A DNA stretch of 64,000 bases from Hansschlegelia plantiphila. Its GTDB lineage: Bacteria; Pseudomonadota; Alphaproteobacteria; Rhizobiales; Methylopilaceae. The notes beneath the pieces are model-generated. The model saw only the letters and a program-made list of their open reading frames with translations, had not been told where the DNA came from and did no database searches. This document shows positions 12,507 through 24,583 of the stretch, piece by piece. Position 1 is the first letter of the stretch, and each line of letters begins with the position of its first letter. The DNA lies in assembly GCF_027922265.1 (NCBI RefSeq), contig NZ_BSFI01000022.1, positions 62,001-126,000 of the forward strand. The letters are read 5' to 3'. A program made the position numbers and the translations under genes.

Positions 12507-12531
12507 GCGTCCGCGGAGAGACCGCGGACGC
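12507..12531 (+). terminator. Hairpin after nuoN
   Basis: Ten-base perfect arms at 12507-12516 and 12522-12531 with a five-base loop AGAGA. There is no U-tract after it, so it may be a processing or pausing structure or a 3'-end stabiliser rather than a classical intrinsic terminator. It separates the nuo operon from birA. Confidence 0.4.
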
Positions 12532-12560
12532 CGTTCCGCACCGCATCCGGCGCGCGCCTC

Positions 12561-13358
12561 ATGAGCTTCGCGCTCGGGGCGGTCGCGGTGGCAGCCGGGC
12601 ATTCGCTGCAGGCGTTCGACACCGTCGGCTCGACCAACGCGGAAGGCCTGGCGCTCGCCCGCGAGGGCAGGGGCCCGGCCTGGGTCGTCGCGCGCTCGCA
12701 GACCGCCGGGCGCGGCCGCCGGGGCAGGGAATGGTCGACGGAGCGCGGCAATCTGGCCGCGAGCTTCGCGACCACGCTCGACGTGGCGCCGGCGACCGCC
12801 GCGACGCTCGGCTTCGTCGCAGGTCTCGCGCTGGAGACCGCGCTCCGCCAGGTCGCCAAATCGCTCCAGGCGCGGGACGCGCGGCCCGAGCTCAAATGGC
12901 CGAACGACGTGATCGTGGACGGCGCGAAGCTCGCCGGCATCCTGCTCGAGGCCGACGCGCTCGCCGACGGCAGGCTCGCCGTGGTGGTCGGGATAGGCGT
13001 CAACGTCGTCTCCGCGCCGGAGGACCTGCCATACCCCGCGACTTCGCTCGCCGCCCGTGGCGACGAGGTGGAGGCGGAGCAGCTGTTCACGGCGCTTGCG
13101 GATTCTCTCGTCGGCTGGCTCGAAGTGTGGGATAGCGGGCGTGGACTCGCCGCCGTCCGCAAGGCCTGGATGGCGCGCGCGGCCGGGTTGGGCTCGCAGG
13201 TCGCGGTCGAGCTTGGCGGTCGCACGATCCGCGGCAGATTTGAATCGATAGACGACAGCGGCCGGCTCGTGATCCGCGCCCAGACAGGCGTCGCGACGGC
13301 GATCTCCGCCGGCGACGTATATTTCGGCTCGGCGTCAAGCCACGCCGCGCAAGGATAA
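12561..13358 (+). CDS. birA: Biotin--[acetyl-CoA-carboxylase] ligase
   Basis: 265-residue biotin protein ligase that attaches biotin, via biotinyl-AMP, to the carrier protein of acetyl-CoA carboxylase and related carboxylases. Biotin-binding loop residues are visible as SQTAGRGRRGREW (about 46-58), followed by KWPNDVIVDGAKLAGIL and GIGVNV. There is no N-terminal helix-turn-helix, so this is a group I enzyme that does not repress biotin genes. birA commonly follows nuoN in Hyphomicrobiales. The stop is two bases before rnj. Confidence 0.92.
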   Translation: MSFALGAVAVAAGHSLQAFDTVGSTNAEGLALAREGRGPAWVVARSQTAGRGRRGREWSTERGNLAASFATTLDVAPATAATLGFVAGLALETALRQVAKSLQARDARPELKWPNDVIVDGAKLAGILLEADALADGRLAVVVGIGVNVVSAPEDLPYPATSLAARGDEVEAEQLFTALADSLVGWLEVWDSGRGLAAVRKAWMARAAGLGSQVAVELGGRTIRGRFESIDDSGRLVIRAQTGVATAISAGDVYFGSASSHAAQG

Positions 13359-13360
13359 AG

Positions 13361-15025
13361 ATGGCTACGGATCTGATTTTTGCGCCCCTCGGAGGAGTGG
13401 GCGAGATCGGCATGAACGCCGGCTTGTATGGTTTTGGAGAAGGGGCGAAGCGCCGCTGGCTGATGGTGGACTGCGGCGTGCTGTTCGGCGACCCTGCGGG
13501 CACGCCCGGCATTGACCTCATCATGCCGGACATCCGCTACGCGAAGGCGCGGCGGAACGAGATCGAAGCGCTGGTGCTGACCCACGCGCATGAGGATCAC
13601 TACGGCGCGCTGCTCGATCTCTGGCCCGAACTCCGGTGCCCGGTCTACGCGACGCCATTCGCCGCCGCGATGCTGGAGTCGAAACGCGCCTCGGAGAAGG
13701 GCGCGCCCAAGATCGACGTCCGCGTGATCCCGCAGGGCGGGTCGTTCAAGGCGGGTCCGTTCGAGGTCGAGTTCGTCGCGGTGGCGCATTCGATCCCCGA
13801 ATCCTGTGCGCTCGCGATCCGGACGCCTGCGGGCCTCGTGGTTCATACCGGCGACTGGAAGATCGACGCCACGCCGGTGCTCGGCCGGCCGACCGACGAA
13901 AAGCGGCTGCGCGAGCTCGGCGAAGAAGGCGTGGCCGCGGTCATCGGCGATTCGACCAATGCGACGCGGCCGGGGCTCTCGCGCTCGGAGACCGAGGTCG
14001 CGGCGAGCCTCGCCGAACTGATCCGCGGCTCGAAGGGCCGCGTGGCGGTCACCACCTTCGCATCGAACGTCGGTCGCCTTCGCGCGGTCGCCGATGCGGC
14101 GCTCGCGGCCGACCGGCAGGTCGTGCTGATCGGACGCGCCATGCGCCGCGCCACCGACGTCGCCCGCGGCCTCGGCATGCTCGAGGGCGTGCCCGAGTTC
14201 CTCGAGCCCGACGCCTATGGCTACCTTCCCCGCGACAAGGTCGTGGCGCTGATGACGGGCAGTCAGGGCGAGCCGCGCGCGGCGCTCGCCCGCGTCGCCT
14301 CGGGCGATCACCCGCAGGTGACGCTCGCCAAGGGCGACCGGGTGATCTTCTCGTCGCGCGCCATTCCCGGCAACGAAAAGGCGGTCGGGCAGATCATCAA
14401 CGGCCTGATCCGAGGCGGGGCCGAGGTCATCACCGACCGCACCCATTTCGTCCATGTCTCCGGCCATCCGCATCGCGAGGAGCTCGCGCTGCTCTATGGC
14501 TGGCTGAAGCCGCAGCTGCTCGTGCCGGTACATGGCGAAGAGCTGCACATGGCCGAGCACGCCGAGCTCGCGAAATCGGTCGGCGTGCCGCGCGTGGCGC
14601 GCGTGCATGACGGCGAGGTGATCCGCGTCGCCGGCGGCCCGCCCGACGTGGTCGACGAAATCGTGACCGGCCGGATGCTGAAGGACGGCAAGGTGCTGAT
14701 CTCCATGTCCGAGCCCACGATCGGCGAGCGGCGCAAGCTCGCTTTCGCCGGCGTCGTCACGATCGCGATTGCGATCGACAAGGCCGGCGACGTCCAGGGC
14801 CCGCCGGAGGTCCGGTTCACCGGCCTTCCCCCGCGCGACGACGAGGGCACGCCGATGCTGGAGGTGTTGCGCGACACCGTGCTCGACTGCCTCGACGGAC
14901 TGCCCAAGCAGAAGCGCCGCGACACGGGCCTGGTGACGACGGCGATCGAGCGGTCGATCCGCAGCGAGCTGTCGCTGGTCTGGGGCAAGAAGCCGGTTTG
15001 CCACGTCGCCGTGCTGAAGGTATGA
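13361..15025 (+). CDS. rnj: Ribonuclease J
   Basis: 554-residue metallo-beta-lactamase/beta-CASP nuclease, with 5'-to-3' exo- and endonuclease activity in RNA maturation and decay. The Zn-binding motif THAHEDH gives His75, His77, Asp79 and His80. Further ligands lie in VAHSIPES and HTGDWKID. The beta-CASP part has GSQGEPRAAL and FSSRAIPGNE, and HVSGHPHREEL precedes the C-terminal domain. Length is typical of alphaproteobacterial RNase J. It is translated right after birA. Confidence 0.93.
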   Translation: MATDLIFAPLGGVGEIGMNAGLYGFGEGAKRRWLMVDCGVLFGDPAGTPGIDLIMPDIRYAKARRNEIEALVLTHAHEDHYGALLDLWPELRCPVYATPFAAAMLESKRASEKGAPKIDVRVIPQGGSFKAGPFEVEFVAVAHSIPESCALAIRTPAGLVVHTGDWKIDATPVLGRPTDEKRLRELGEEGVAAVIGDSTNATRPGLSRSETEVAASLAELIRGSKGRVAVTTFASNVGRLRAVADAALAADRQVVLIGRAMRRATDVARGLGMLEGVPEFLEPDAYGYLPRDKVVALMTGSQGEPRAALARVASGDHPQVTLAKGDRVIFSSRAIPGNEKAVGQIINGLIRGGAEVITDRTHFVHVSGHPHREELALLYGWLKPQLLVPVHGEELHMAEHAELAKSVGVPRVARVHDGEVIRVAGGPPDVVDEIVTGRMLKDGKVLISMSEPTIGERRKLAFAGVVTIAIAIDKAGDVQGPPEVRFTGLPPRDDEGTPMLEVLRDTVLDCLDGLPKQKRRDTGLVTTAIERSIRSELSLVWGKKPVCHVAVLKV

Positions 15026-15053
15026 GCGGGCGAAAGCCGCTCGGAGCCTCGAT

Positions 15054-15458
15054 ATGATCGGTCGCCTTAACCACGTCGCCATCGCGGTGCCGGATCTGGA
15101 GGCCGCGACCGCGGTTTACCGCGACACGCTCGGCGCCGCCGTGACGCCGGCGACTGACCAGCCCGAGCACGGCGTGACCGTGGTGTTCATCGAGCTTCCG
15201 AACACCAAGATCGAACTCCTTGCGCCACTTGGAGAAAAGTCTCCCATTGCAGCTTTCCTCGACCGCGCGCCGGCGGGCGGGATTCATCACGTCTGCTATG
15301 AGGTGGACGACATTCTCGTCGCCCGCGACCAGTTGAGGGCGCAAGGCGCGCGGGTGCTCGGCGACGGCGAGCCCAAGATCGGCGCGCACGGCAAGCCGGT
15401 GCTGTTCCTTCACCCGAAGGACATGCTCGGCACGCTGGTGGAGCTCGAACAGGCTTGA
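15054..15458 (+). CDS. mce: Methylmalonyl-CoA epimerase
   Basis: 134-residue vicinal-oxygen-chelate fold protein that interconverts (R)- and (S)-methylmalonyl-CoA (and ethylmalonyl-CoA in some alphaproteobacteria), feeding propionyl-CoA assimilation or the ethylmalonyl-CoA pathway. Metal ligands expected of the family appear in NHVAIAVPDL, GIHHVCYEV and the C-terminal LVELEQ. The gene overlaps the next one by four bases. Confidence 0.9.
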   Translation: MIGRLNHVAIAVPDLEAATAVYRDTLGAAVTPATDQPEHGVTVVFIELPNTKIELLAPLGEKSPIAAFLDRAPAGGIHHVCYEVDDILVARDQLRAQGARVLGDGEPKIGAHGKPVLFLHPKDMLGTLVELEQA

Positions 15459-15736
15459 TCTTTTCGGCGGTCAGCTGGGTTGCGATCTATTTTGTCGTCT
15501 GGTGGACGACGCTGTTCGTCGTGCTGCCCTTCGGCGTCCGCAGTCAGGCGGAAGACGGCGACGTCGTGCCGGGATCGGAGGCGGGCGCCCCGACCCGAAC
15601 CCGCGTCGGCCGCATCGTCCTCATGACGACGATCGTCTCGGCGCTCGTGTTCGGCGGCATCGTCCTGCTGCTCACGCAGGAGGTCTTCGGACTGGACGAC
15701 ATCCCGTTCCTGCCGAAGTTCCAGCACGCGGCATAG
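15455..15736 (+). CDS. DUF1467 family membrane protein
   Basis: 93 residues from a TTG that overlaps the mce stop. Two transmembrane helices are at about residues 5-27 and 53-74, with a polar loop between them. The N-terminal VVWWTTLFVVLPFGVRSQ is the hallmark of DUF1467, a family of unknown function usually found between mce and proS in Hyphomicrobiales, as here. No ATG start is available in a sensible place, so the TTG is the best choice. Confidence 0.82.
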   Translation: MIFSAVSWVAIYFVVWWTTLFVVLPFGVRSQAEDGDVVPGSEAGAPTRTRVGRIVLMTTIVSALVFGGIVLLLTQEVFGLDDIPFLPKFQHAA

Positions 15737-15790
15737 GTCTTTCAGCGCGGCCCAGAGACGGCGTTGCCGTGAGCCGGCGGCTTCGCGGGC

Positions 15791-15816
15791 AAAAAAAAGC
15801 AAGGCCGAAGCCTTGC
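15791..15816 (-). terminator. Rho-independent terminator on the minus strand
   Basis: Read on the minus strand, a perfect 7-bp stem with a TTCG tetraloop (GCAAGGC TTCG GCCTTGC, 15816-15799) is followed at once by eight T residues (15798-15791). This is the textbook form of an intrinsic terminator. No minus-strand protein gene lies upstream of it; both neighbours (DUF1467 and proS) are on the plus strand. It therefore hints at a non-coding minus-strand transcript. Confidence 0.65.
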
Positions 15817-15995
15817 GTATGCGAGTTCGTCGTCCGTTCAAATCCAACGCCGCGAGCGGTGCGGGACTTCGGCGCAGGATCGTCGCCCTAAGGCGAGCAG
15901 AACGAACATTCCTCCCAAGCGTAGGGCCGGGGCTTGTCCGGCGAGGCAACGTCGCCGGTTGGCCCTTTTCTTATGGCCTGACCTTAGCGACGCCT
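15791..15995 (-). ncRNA. Possible structured small RNA in the DUF1467-proS gap
   Basis: The 428-base gap 15737-16164 has no credible gene. Inside it 15876-15893 and 15982-15995 are complementary (core CGTCGC/GCGACG and TAAGG/CCTTA, with two-base bulges). They enclose nested stems AGGGCC/GGCCCT (15923-15928 with 15961-15966) and CCGGCGA/TCGCCGG (15938-15944 with 15952-15958), giving a rod-like fold with an internal bubble. The intrinsic terminator at 15791-15816 favours transcription on the minus strand, giving a product of about 200 nt. I could not match it to 6S, SRP, tmRNA or RNase P RNA. No clear promoter was found. The remainder of the gap (15996-16164) shows nothing else I can name. Confidence 0.3.
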
Positions 15996-16164
15996 TTGAG
16001 ACTTGTCATCTCTTTGTGCACCAGGCGCCAAAAAAACAAGCGACGGTCAGACCGGCTCGCCAGGCGTCGTCGCGCTTGTGTTTCCGGGCGCCTTCGGCTT
16101 TCGTGCGCGCCTTCCCGGTTCCGGCCGGACCGTGTTCAAGATTCGCCTGGAGCCCGTGAGTTCG

Positions 16165-17487
16165 ATGCGCCTCAGCCGCTATTTTCTGCCCATCCTGCGC
16201 GACGCGCCGAAGGAAGCGGAGATCGTCTCCCACCGCCTGATGCTGCGGGCCGGGATGATCAGGCAGGAGGCCGCCGGCATCTATGCCTGGCTTCCGCTTG
16301 GCCTTCGCGTTCTCAACAAGATTTCAGACGTCATCCGCGAAGAGCAGAACCGGGCGGGCGCGATCGAGCTGCTGATGCCGACGCTGCAGCTCGCCGATCT
16401 CTGGCGCGAGAGCGGCCGCTACGACGCCTATGGCGAGGAGATGCTGCGCATCAAGGACCGCAACGAGCGCGATCTGCTCTACGGGCCGACCAACGAGGAA
16501 ATGATCACCGAGATCTTCCGCGCGGGCGTGCGCTCATACAAGGACCTGCCCAAGAACCTCTACCATATCCAGTGGAAGTTCCGGGATGAGCGCCGTCCGC
16601 GTTTCGGCGTGATGCGGTCGCGCGAGTTCCTGATGAAGGACGCCTATTCCTTCGATCTGGACCAGGCCGCCGCCCGCGTCTCGTATAACCGGATGTTCGT
16701 CGCCTATCTGCGGACCTTCGCGCGTCTTGGCCTCAAGGCGATCCCGATGGCGGCCGACACCGGCCCGATCGGCGGCGACCTCAGCCACGAGTTCATCATT
16801 CTGGCGAAGACCGGCGAGAGCAAGGTGTTCTGCCACAAGGATTTTCTCGGCCTTGAGGCGCCCCCCGCCGACGTCGACTTCGACGACGCGGCCGGGCTTC
16901 AGGCGATCGTCGACCGGTGGACCGGCTCCTACGCCGCGACCGACGAGATGCATGATGAGGCGGCCTTCGCCGCAATTCCTGCGGACAGCCAGGTTACGGC
17001 GCGCGGGATCGAGGTCGGGCATATCTTCTATTTTGGCACGAAATATTCCGTGCCGATGAAGGCGCTCGTCACCGGACCGGACGGCAAGGACACGCCCGTG
17101 CACATGGGATCCTACGGCATCGGCCCGAGCCGGGTCGCGGCGGCTGCGATCGAAGCCGGCCATGACGACGCCGGAATCATCTGGCCGGATGCCATCGCGC
17201 CGTTCAGGGTCGGCCTGGTGAATCTGAAGCCGGGCGACGCCGCGGTGGACGCCGCCTGCGAAGACCTTTACGGCAAGCTGATGGGACAGGGCATCGACGT
17301 GCTTTATGACGACACCGATGATCGCCCGGGCTCCAAGTTCGCGACGATGGAGCTGATCGGCCTGCCGTGGCGGCTGGTGGTCGGACCCAAGGGGCTCGCC
17401 GCCGGCACGGTGGAGCTGAAGCGCCGCGACGGCGGCGCGGCGGAGGCGATGAGCGTCGACTCCGCGCTTTCCGCGATCATCGGCTGA
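16165..17487 (+). CDS. proS: Proline--tRNA ligase
   Basis: 440-residue class II synthetase of the short alphaproteobacterial type, lacking the editing insertion. The start at 16165 ([19 protein letters not shown]) matches the family; the open frame extends further upstream without similarity. Motif 2 and 3 regions are seen as [12 protein letters not shown] and [16 protein letters not shown], with [18 protein letters not shown] between them. The C-terminal anticodon-binding domain includes [19 protein letters not shown]. Next is lolC, after seven bases. Confidence 0.95.
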   Translation: MRLSRYFLPILRDAPKEAEIVSHRLMLRAGMIRQEAAGIYAWLPLGLRVLNKISDVIREEQNRAGAIELLMPTLQLADLWRESGRYDAYGEEMLRIKDRNERDLLYGPTNEEMITEIFRAGVRSYKDLPKNLYHIQWKFRDERRPRFGVMRSREFLMKDAYSFDLDQAAARVSYNRMFVAYLRTFARLGLKAIPMAADTGPIGGDLSHEFIILAKTGESKVFCHKDFLGLEAPPADVDFDDAAGLQAIVDRWTGSYAATDEMHDEAAFAAIPADSQVTARGIEVGHIFYFGTKYSVPMKALVTGPDGKDTPVHMGSYGIGPSRVAAAAIEAGHDDAGIIWPDAIAPFRVGLVNLKPGDAAVDAACEDLYGKLMGQGIDVLYDDTDDRPGSKFATMELIGLPWRLVVGPKGLAAGTVELKRRDGGAAEAMSVDSALSAIIG

Positions 17488-17494
17488 GGGCCGG

Positions 17495-18790
17495 ATGGCG
17501 GCCACGAAGAAGGCGGCGACCCCCTCTGAGCTCGGCGGCACCAGGCCGTTCGCGCCGTTCGAATGGCTGATCGCCGGCCGATATCTTCGCGCGCGCCGCA
17601 AGGAAGGCTTCATCTCGGTCATCGCCGGGTTCTCGTTTCTCGGCATCACGCTCGGGGTCGCGACCCTGATCATCGTGATGGCCGTGATGAACGGCTTCCG
17701 GACCGAGCTTCTCAACAAGATCCTCGGCATCAACGGCCACGTCGTCGCGCAGCCGCTCGACGGCCCGCTGACGGACTACGCGGCGGTCGCGGATCGCCTC
17801 GCCAAGGTCTCGGGCGTCAAGTTCGTGATTCCGCTTGTCGAGGGACAAGCGCTCGCCTCCTCGCCGGCCGGCGCGGGCGGCGTGCTGGCGCGGGGCCTGC
17901 GCGCGCAGGACCTCGGCAAGCTCCAGCTCGTCTCCCGGACCATCCGCGAAGGCAGCCTCGAGAATTTCGACGACGGCGGCGGCGTGCTGATCGGCAAGCG
18001 TCTCGCCGAGCAGCTGGGGCTGCACGCTGGCGATACGCTGACTTTGGTCAGTCCCCGCGGCGCGGTGACGCCCATGGGCGTCACGCCGCGCATCAAGGGC
18101 TACCGGGTCGCCGCGATCTTCGAGATCGGCATGTCGGAGTACGACGCCGCCTTCGTGTTCATGCCCTTCGCCGAGGCGCAGGCCTATTTCAACCGTGACG
18201 ACGACGCGACCGGCATCGAGATCTACCTCGACAATCCCGACAAGGTCGACGAGGCGCGCCCCAAGCTGCAGGACGCCGCGGGCCGGCCGCTCTATCTTCT
18301 CGACTGGCGGGATCGGAACAAGACGTTCTTCTCGGCGCTGGAGGTCGAGCGGAACGTCATGTTCCTGATCCTCACTCTGATCGTGCTGGTGGCGGCGCTC
18401 AACATCATCTCCGGCCTCATCATGCTGGTGAAGGACAAGGGCCGCGACATCGCGATCCTGCGAACGATGGGCGCGACGCGCGGCGCGATCATGCGCATCT
18501 TCCTCATCACGGGCGCCAGCATCGGCGTCGTCGGCACGCTCGCCGGCTTCGGACTCGGCATGCTGGTGTGCTGGAACGTGGAGTCGATCCGCGCCTTCCT
18601 CGCCTATCTCACGGGCACGGAGCTGTTCTCGCCCGAGGTCTACTTCCTGAGCCGCCTGCCGGCCGATCCGGACGCCCGGGAGACCCTGACGGTCGTGCTG
18701 ATGGCGCTCGTGCTCTCGGTGCTGGCGACCGTTTATCCCTCGTGGCGCGCCGCCAAGCTCGAGCCCGTGGAGGCTTTGCGCAACGAATGA
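17495..18790 (+). CDS. lolC: Lipoprotein-releasing ABC transporter permease (LolC/LolE family)
   Basis: 431-residue inner-membrane permease that, with LolD, extracts lipoproteins from the inner membrane for transfer to LolA. The N-terminal helix region [47 protein letters not shown] is characteristic. A large periplasmic domain and three C-terminal membrane helices follow ([33 protein letters not shown]). Alphaproteobacteria usually have one such permease. The stop overlaps the lolD start by four bases. Confidence 0.93.
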   Translation: MAATKKAATPSELGGTRPFAPFEWLIAGRYLRARRKEGFISVIAGFSFLGITLGVATLIIVMAVMNGFRTELLNKILGINGHVVAQPLDGPLTDYAAVADRLAKVSGVKFVIPLVEGQALASSPAGAGGVLARGLRAQDLGKLQLVSRTIREGSLENFDDGGGVLIGKRLAEQLGLHAGDTLTLVSPRGAVTPMGVTPRIKGYRVAAIFEIGMSEYDAAFVFMPFAEAQAYFNRDDDATGIEIYLDNPDKVDEARPKLQDAAGRPLYLLDWRDRNKTFFSALEVERNVMFLILTLIVLVAALNIISGLIMLVKDKGRDIAILRTMGATRGAIMRIFLITGASIGVVGTLAGFGLGMLVCWNVESIRAFLAYLTGTELFSPEVYFLSRLPADPDARETLTVVLMALVLSVLATVYPSWRAAKLEPVEALRNE

Positions 18791-19530
18791 GCGAAAGCGC
18801 CGACGCAGACGCCCAGGTCTATTCGGACGAAATCTTCGACGCGGAGGCAGCGAGCCCGCCGCTGCTCGTGCTCGACCGCGTGGCGCGCCGCTACGTCCAG
18901 GGCGACGAGACCGTCGACGTTCTGCTCGAAGCCTCCGCCGTCATCGAGTCCGGCGAGGTCGTCGCGCTGATCGCCCCCTCGGGCACCGGCAAGTCGACGC
19001 TGCTTCACATCGCAGGACTGCTCGAACGGCCGGACGGCGGCGAGGTCTACTTCGACGGCGAGCCGACCGTCGGGCTTTCCGATTCCGCCCGCACCGCGCT
19101 CCGCCGCAATCAGGTCGGCTTCGTCTATCAGTTCCACCACCTGCTCCCAGAGTTCTCCGCGCTTGAAAACGTGGTGATGCCTCAGCTCATCCGGGGGCTC
19201 TCGGCCGCCGAGGCAAGGAGCCGGGCCAAGGATCTGCTGTCCTATCTCGGGCTCGGGGCGAGGCTCAGCCATCGCCCGTCGGAGCTCTCCGGTGGCGAGC
19301 AGCAGCGCGTGGCCATCGCCCGCGCGGTCGCGAACGCGCCGCGGCTGCTGCTCGCCGACGAGCCCACGGGCAACCTCGATCCGGTGACGTCCGCCCATGT
19401 GTTCGCGACGCTCACCGCGCTCGCCCGCGCCTCGGGCCTGGCCGCGATCGTCGCGACCCACAATCTCGACCTCGCCGGCACGCTCGACCGTCGCCTCACG
19501 CTGCGGGACGGCGTGGTCGTGGAAGCCTGA
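18787..19530 (+). CDS. lolD: Lipoprotein-releasing system ATP-binding protein
   Basis: 247-residue ABC ATPase partner of LolC. The P-loop APSGTGKST is at residues 63-71; the first position is Ala instead of Gly, as in other Hyphomicrobiales LolD proteins. The ABC signature LSGGEQQR is at 167-174 and Walker [13 protein letters not shown] at about 187-198. The [16 protein letters not shown] stretch is typical of LolD. The start at 18787 overlaps the lolC stop (ATGA). Confidence 0.95.
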   Translation: MSESADADAQVYSDEIFDAEAASPPLLVLDRVARRYVQGDETVDVLLEASAVIESGEVVALIAPSGTGKSTLLHIAGLLERPDGGEVYFDGEPTVGLSDSARTALRRNQVGFVYQFHHLLPEFSALENVVMPQLIRGLSAAEARSRAKDLLSYLGLGARLSHRPSELSGGEQQRVAIARAVANAPRLLLADEPTGNLDPVTSAHVFATLTALARASGLAAIVATHNLDLAGTLDRRLTLRDGVVVEA

Positions 19531-19607
19531 ACTCCCGTAATTCCTCTTAGAACGAAGATGGGCCGCGCCGGCGCGGTGGGGGCGCTTGACTCGATGGGAT
19601 GGTCGTG

Positions 19608-19622
19608 GAACAAAACAGGAAC
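19608..19622 (+). promoter_or_regulatory. LexA (SOS) box
   Basis: GAAC-AAAACAG-GAAC, a perfect match to the alphaproteobacterial LexA operator GAAC-N7-GAAC. It lies 20 bases upstream of the ATG of a 37-codon reading frame and just before an AT-rich TTATAT (19624-19629) that could be the -10 element. A second perfect box is found in front of lexA itself in this window. Direct-repeat spacing is exactly seven bases in both. Confidence 0.85.
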
Positions 19623-19642
19623 ATTATATGTGGGAGAGTTCC

Positions 19643-19756
19643 ATGGCCGAAATTCGTGTGTTGCGTTCGCTGGCGATCGGGTGCCTGGAGCTGGGGTCGG
19701 TCGCAGTTTTCATCGGCGCGCTCTGGGTGTGGGCCGCTGCGCTCTCGATGGCCTGA
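19643..19756 (+). CDS. SOS-controlled 37-residue membrane peptide (SidA-like candidate)
   Basis: The reading frame codes for MAEIRVLRSLAIGC followed by a hydrophobic stretch to the C-terminus (ending WVWAAALSMA), a short cytoplasmic N-terminus and one transmembrane helix at about residues 10-36. A purine-rich ribosome binding site (GGGAGAG) lies five to six bases before the ATG and a perfect LexA box is 20 bases upstream, so it should be induced by DNA damage. It sits between lolD and dnaE. Known SOS-induced tiny membrane proteins include SidA of Caulobacter, a 29-residue division inhibitor acting on the FtsW/FtsN divisome. Similarity to SidA is proposed from size, membrane character and regulation, not from an alignment. 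The rest of 19531-19836 holds only the dnaE leader. Confidence 0.65.
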   Translation: MAEIRVLRSLAIGCLELGSVAVFIGALWVWAAALSMA

Positions 19757-19836
19757 CGCTTTCCTGTGGAGAGGCGCGCTGGACGTCTCCGGCGCGCGGA
19801 GGCCAGGCTAAGCTGGCGCCGAGGCAGGAGAAGGCG

Positions 19837-23283
<3,447 letters not shown>

Positions 23284-23329
23284 ATGGCGGACGAAAGGCG
23301 CTTTGGCGCCCGCGACGGCGTCGCGCTGC

Positions 23330-23359
23330 TTGCCTTTGTAGCGGCTCTTCGCCTATAAG
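23330..23359 (+). promoter_or_regulatory. Promoter of rpsB-tsf
   Basis: -35 TTGCCT (23330-23335) and -10 TATAAG (23354-23359), spacer 18 bases. It starts a leader of about 100 bases before rpsB that is GC-rich and can form several stems. S2 leaders are autoregulated in other bacteria, but I cannot identify a defined S2-binding element here. Confidence 0.6.
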
Positions 23360-23468
23360 CCGCGCCATCCCACACGCGGGTTAGCGGCGATAACCAAGCC
23401 GTTCCGGCGCCGGGCTCGGTTGGCGAGCTCCGGTGAGCGCCCGCGAAGGTCAACCGGAGAATACCGAA

Positions 23469-24494
23469 ATGGCGCTTCCCGATTTCACCATGCGTCAGCT
23501 TCTTGAGGCTGGCGTGCACTTCGGCCATCAGGCCCACCGCTGGAACCCGAAGATGGGCTCGTACATCTTCGGCGCCCGCAACAACATCCACATCATCGAT
23601 CTCGCGCAGACCGTGCCGCTGCTGCACCGCGCCCTCCAGGCGGTGAGCGACGTCGTCGCCGGCGGCGGCCGCGTGCTGATCGTGGGCACCAAGCGCCAGG
23701 CCGCCGGCGTCGTCGCCGACTCGGCGCGCCGCTCCGCGCAGTATTTCGTGAACTCCCGTTGGCTCGGCGGCATGCTGACCAACTGGAAGACCATTTCCGG
23801 CTCGATCCAGCGCCTGCGCAAGCTCGAGGAGATGCTCGCCGGCGAGGCGGCTCACGGCTTCACCAAGAAGGAGCGGCTGACGCTGTCGCGCGAGCGCGAC
23901 AAGCTCGAAAAGACGCTCGGCGGCATCAAGGACATGGGCGGCCTGCCGAACCTGATCTTCGTGATCGACACGAACAAGGAGCAGATCGCCGTCAAGGAGG
24001 CGCAGCGCCTCGGCATTCCGGTGGCCGCGATCCTCGACACCAACTCCGATCCGGACGGCATCACCTATCCGATCCCCGGCAATGACGACGCTGGCCGGGC
24101 GCTCGCGCTTTATGGCGATCTGATCGCTCGCGCCGCGATCGACGGCATCGGCCGCGGTCAGGGCGACGTCGGCGTCGATCTCGGCGCCCAGGAAGAGCCT
24201 GCGATCGAGGAGCCGGCGGTGGCCGAGATCGTCGGCACCGAAGTGCCGGAGGACAAATACGAGCTGCTCGCCGCTCCCCGCGGCGCGCCCGACGACCTGT
24301 CGAAGCTCACGGGCGTCGGCCCGCAGCTCGAGCAGAAGCTGAACGAGTACGGCATTTACCACTACTGGCAGATCTCGGCGATGAGCGCCGACGACGTCGC
24401 CAAGGCGGACGCCGACATGAAGCTCAACGGCCGGTTCGATCGCGAGGGCTGGGTCGCTCAGGCGCGCGAGCATCTCGCTGGCCTCGCGGCCTGA
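23469..24494 (+). CDS. rpsB: 30S ribosomal protein S2 with C-terminal helix-hairpin-helix extension
   Basis: 341 residues from the ATG giving [20 protein letters not shown]. An in-frame ATG 36 bases upstream is not used in relatives. Residues 1-235 or so are canonical S2 ([40 protein letters not shown]). A Glu/Ala-rich linker follows, and then an extra C-terminal domain beginning near residue 277 with [17 protein letters not shown], the form of a helix-hairpin-helix nucleic-acid-binding motif. Longer S2 proteins of this kind are known in parts of Hyphomicrobiales; the role of the added domain is not known to me. Confidence 0.95.
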   Translation: MALPDFTMRQLLEAGVHFGHQAHRWNPKMGSYIFGARNNIHIIDLAQTVPLLHRALQAVSDVVAGGGRVLIVGTKRQAAGVVADSARRSAQYFVNSRWLGGMLTNWKTISGSIQRLRKLEEMLAGEAAHGFTKKERLTLSRERDKLEKTLGGIKDMGGLPNLIFVIDTNKEQIAVKEAQRLGIPVAAILDTNSDPDGITYPIPGNDDAGRALALYGDLIARAAIDGIGRGQGDVGVDLGAQEEPAIEEPAVAEIVGTEVPEDKYELLAAPRGAPDDLSKLTGVGPQLEQKLNEYGIYHYWQISAMSADDVAKADADMKLNGRFDREGWVAQAREHLAGLAA

Positions 24495-24583
24495 CGCATC
24501 GATCGGCGGGCCTTGCGCGGCGTGACGCGCGGGCCCTAACGGCATTCGTCGCCTCGAGGGGCGACGCGAGTTCAGAGGAAGAC

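Noticed and set aside
15817..15860. TTCAAAT near 15838 as a T-loop of a tRNA or tmRNA
   Set aside because: The flanking bases do not form the five-base T stem, and no acceptor stem, anticodon arm or tag reading frame is present.
15876..16000. 6S RNA or SRP RNA in the DUF1467-proS gap
   Set aside because: The nested stems are suggestive, but the SRP tetraloop motif (GGAAGGAAGCAGCC type) is absent and there is no end-to-end closing stem as in 6S RNA.
19558..19836. Longer dnaE start at 19558
   Set aside because: The upstream in-frame codons give no DnaE similarity, contain the LexA box and small peptide gene, and lack a ribosome binding site; the ATG at 19837 has AGGAG and the right N-terminus.
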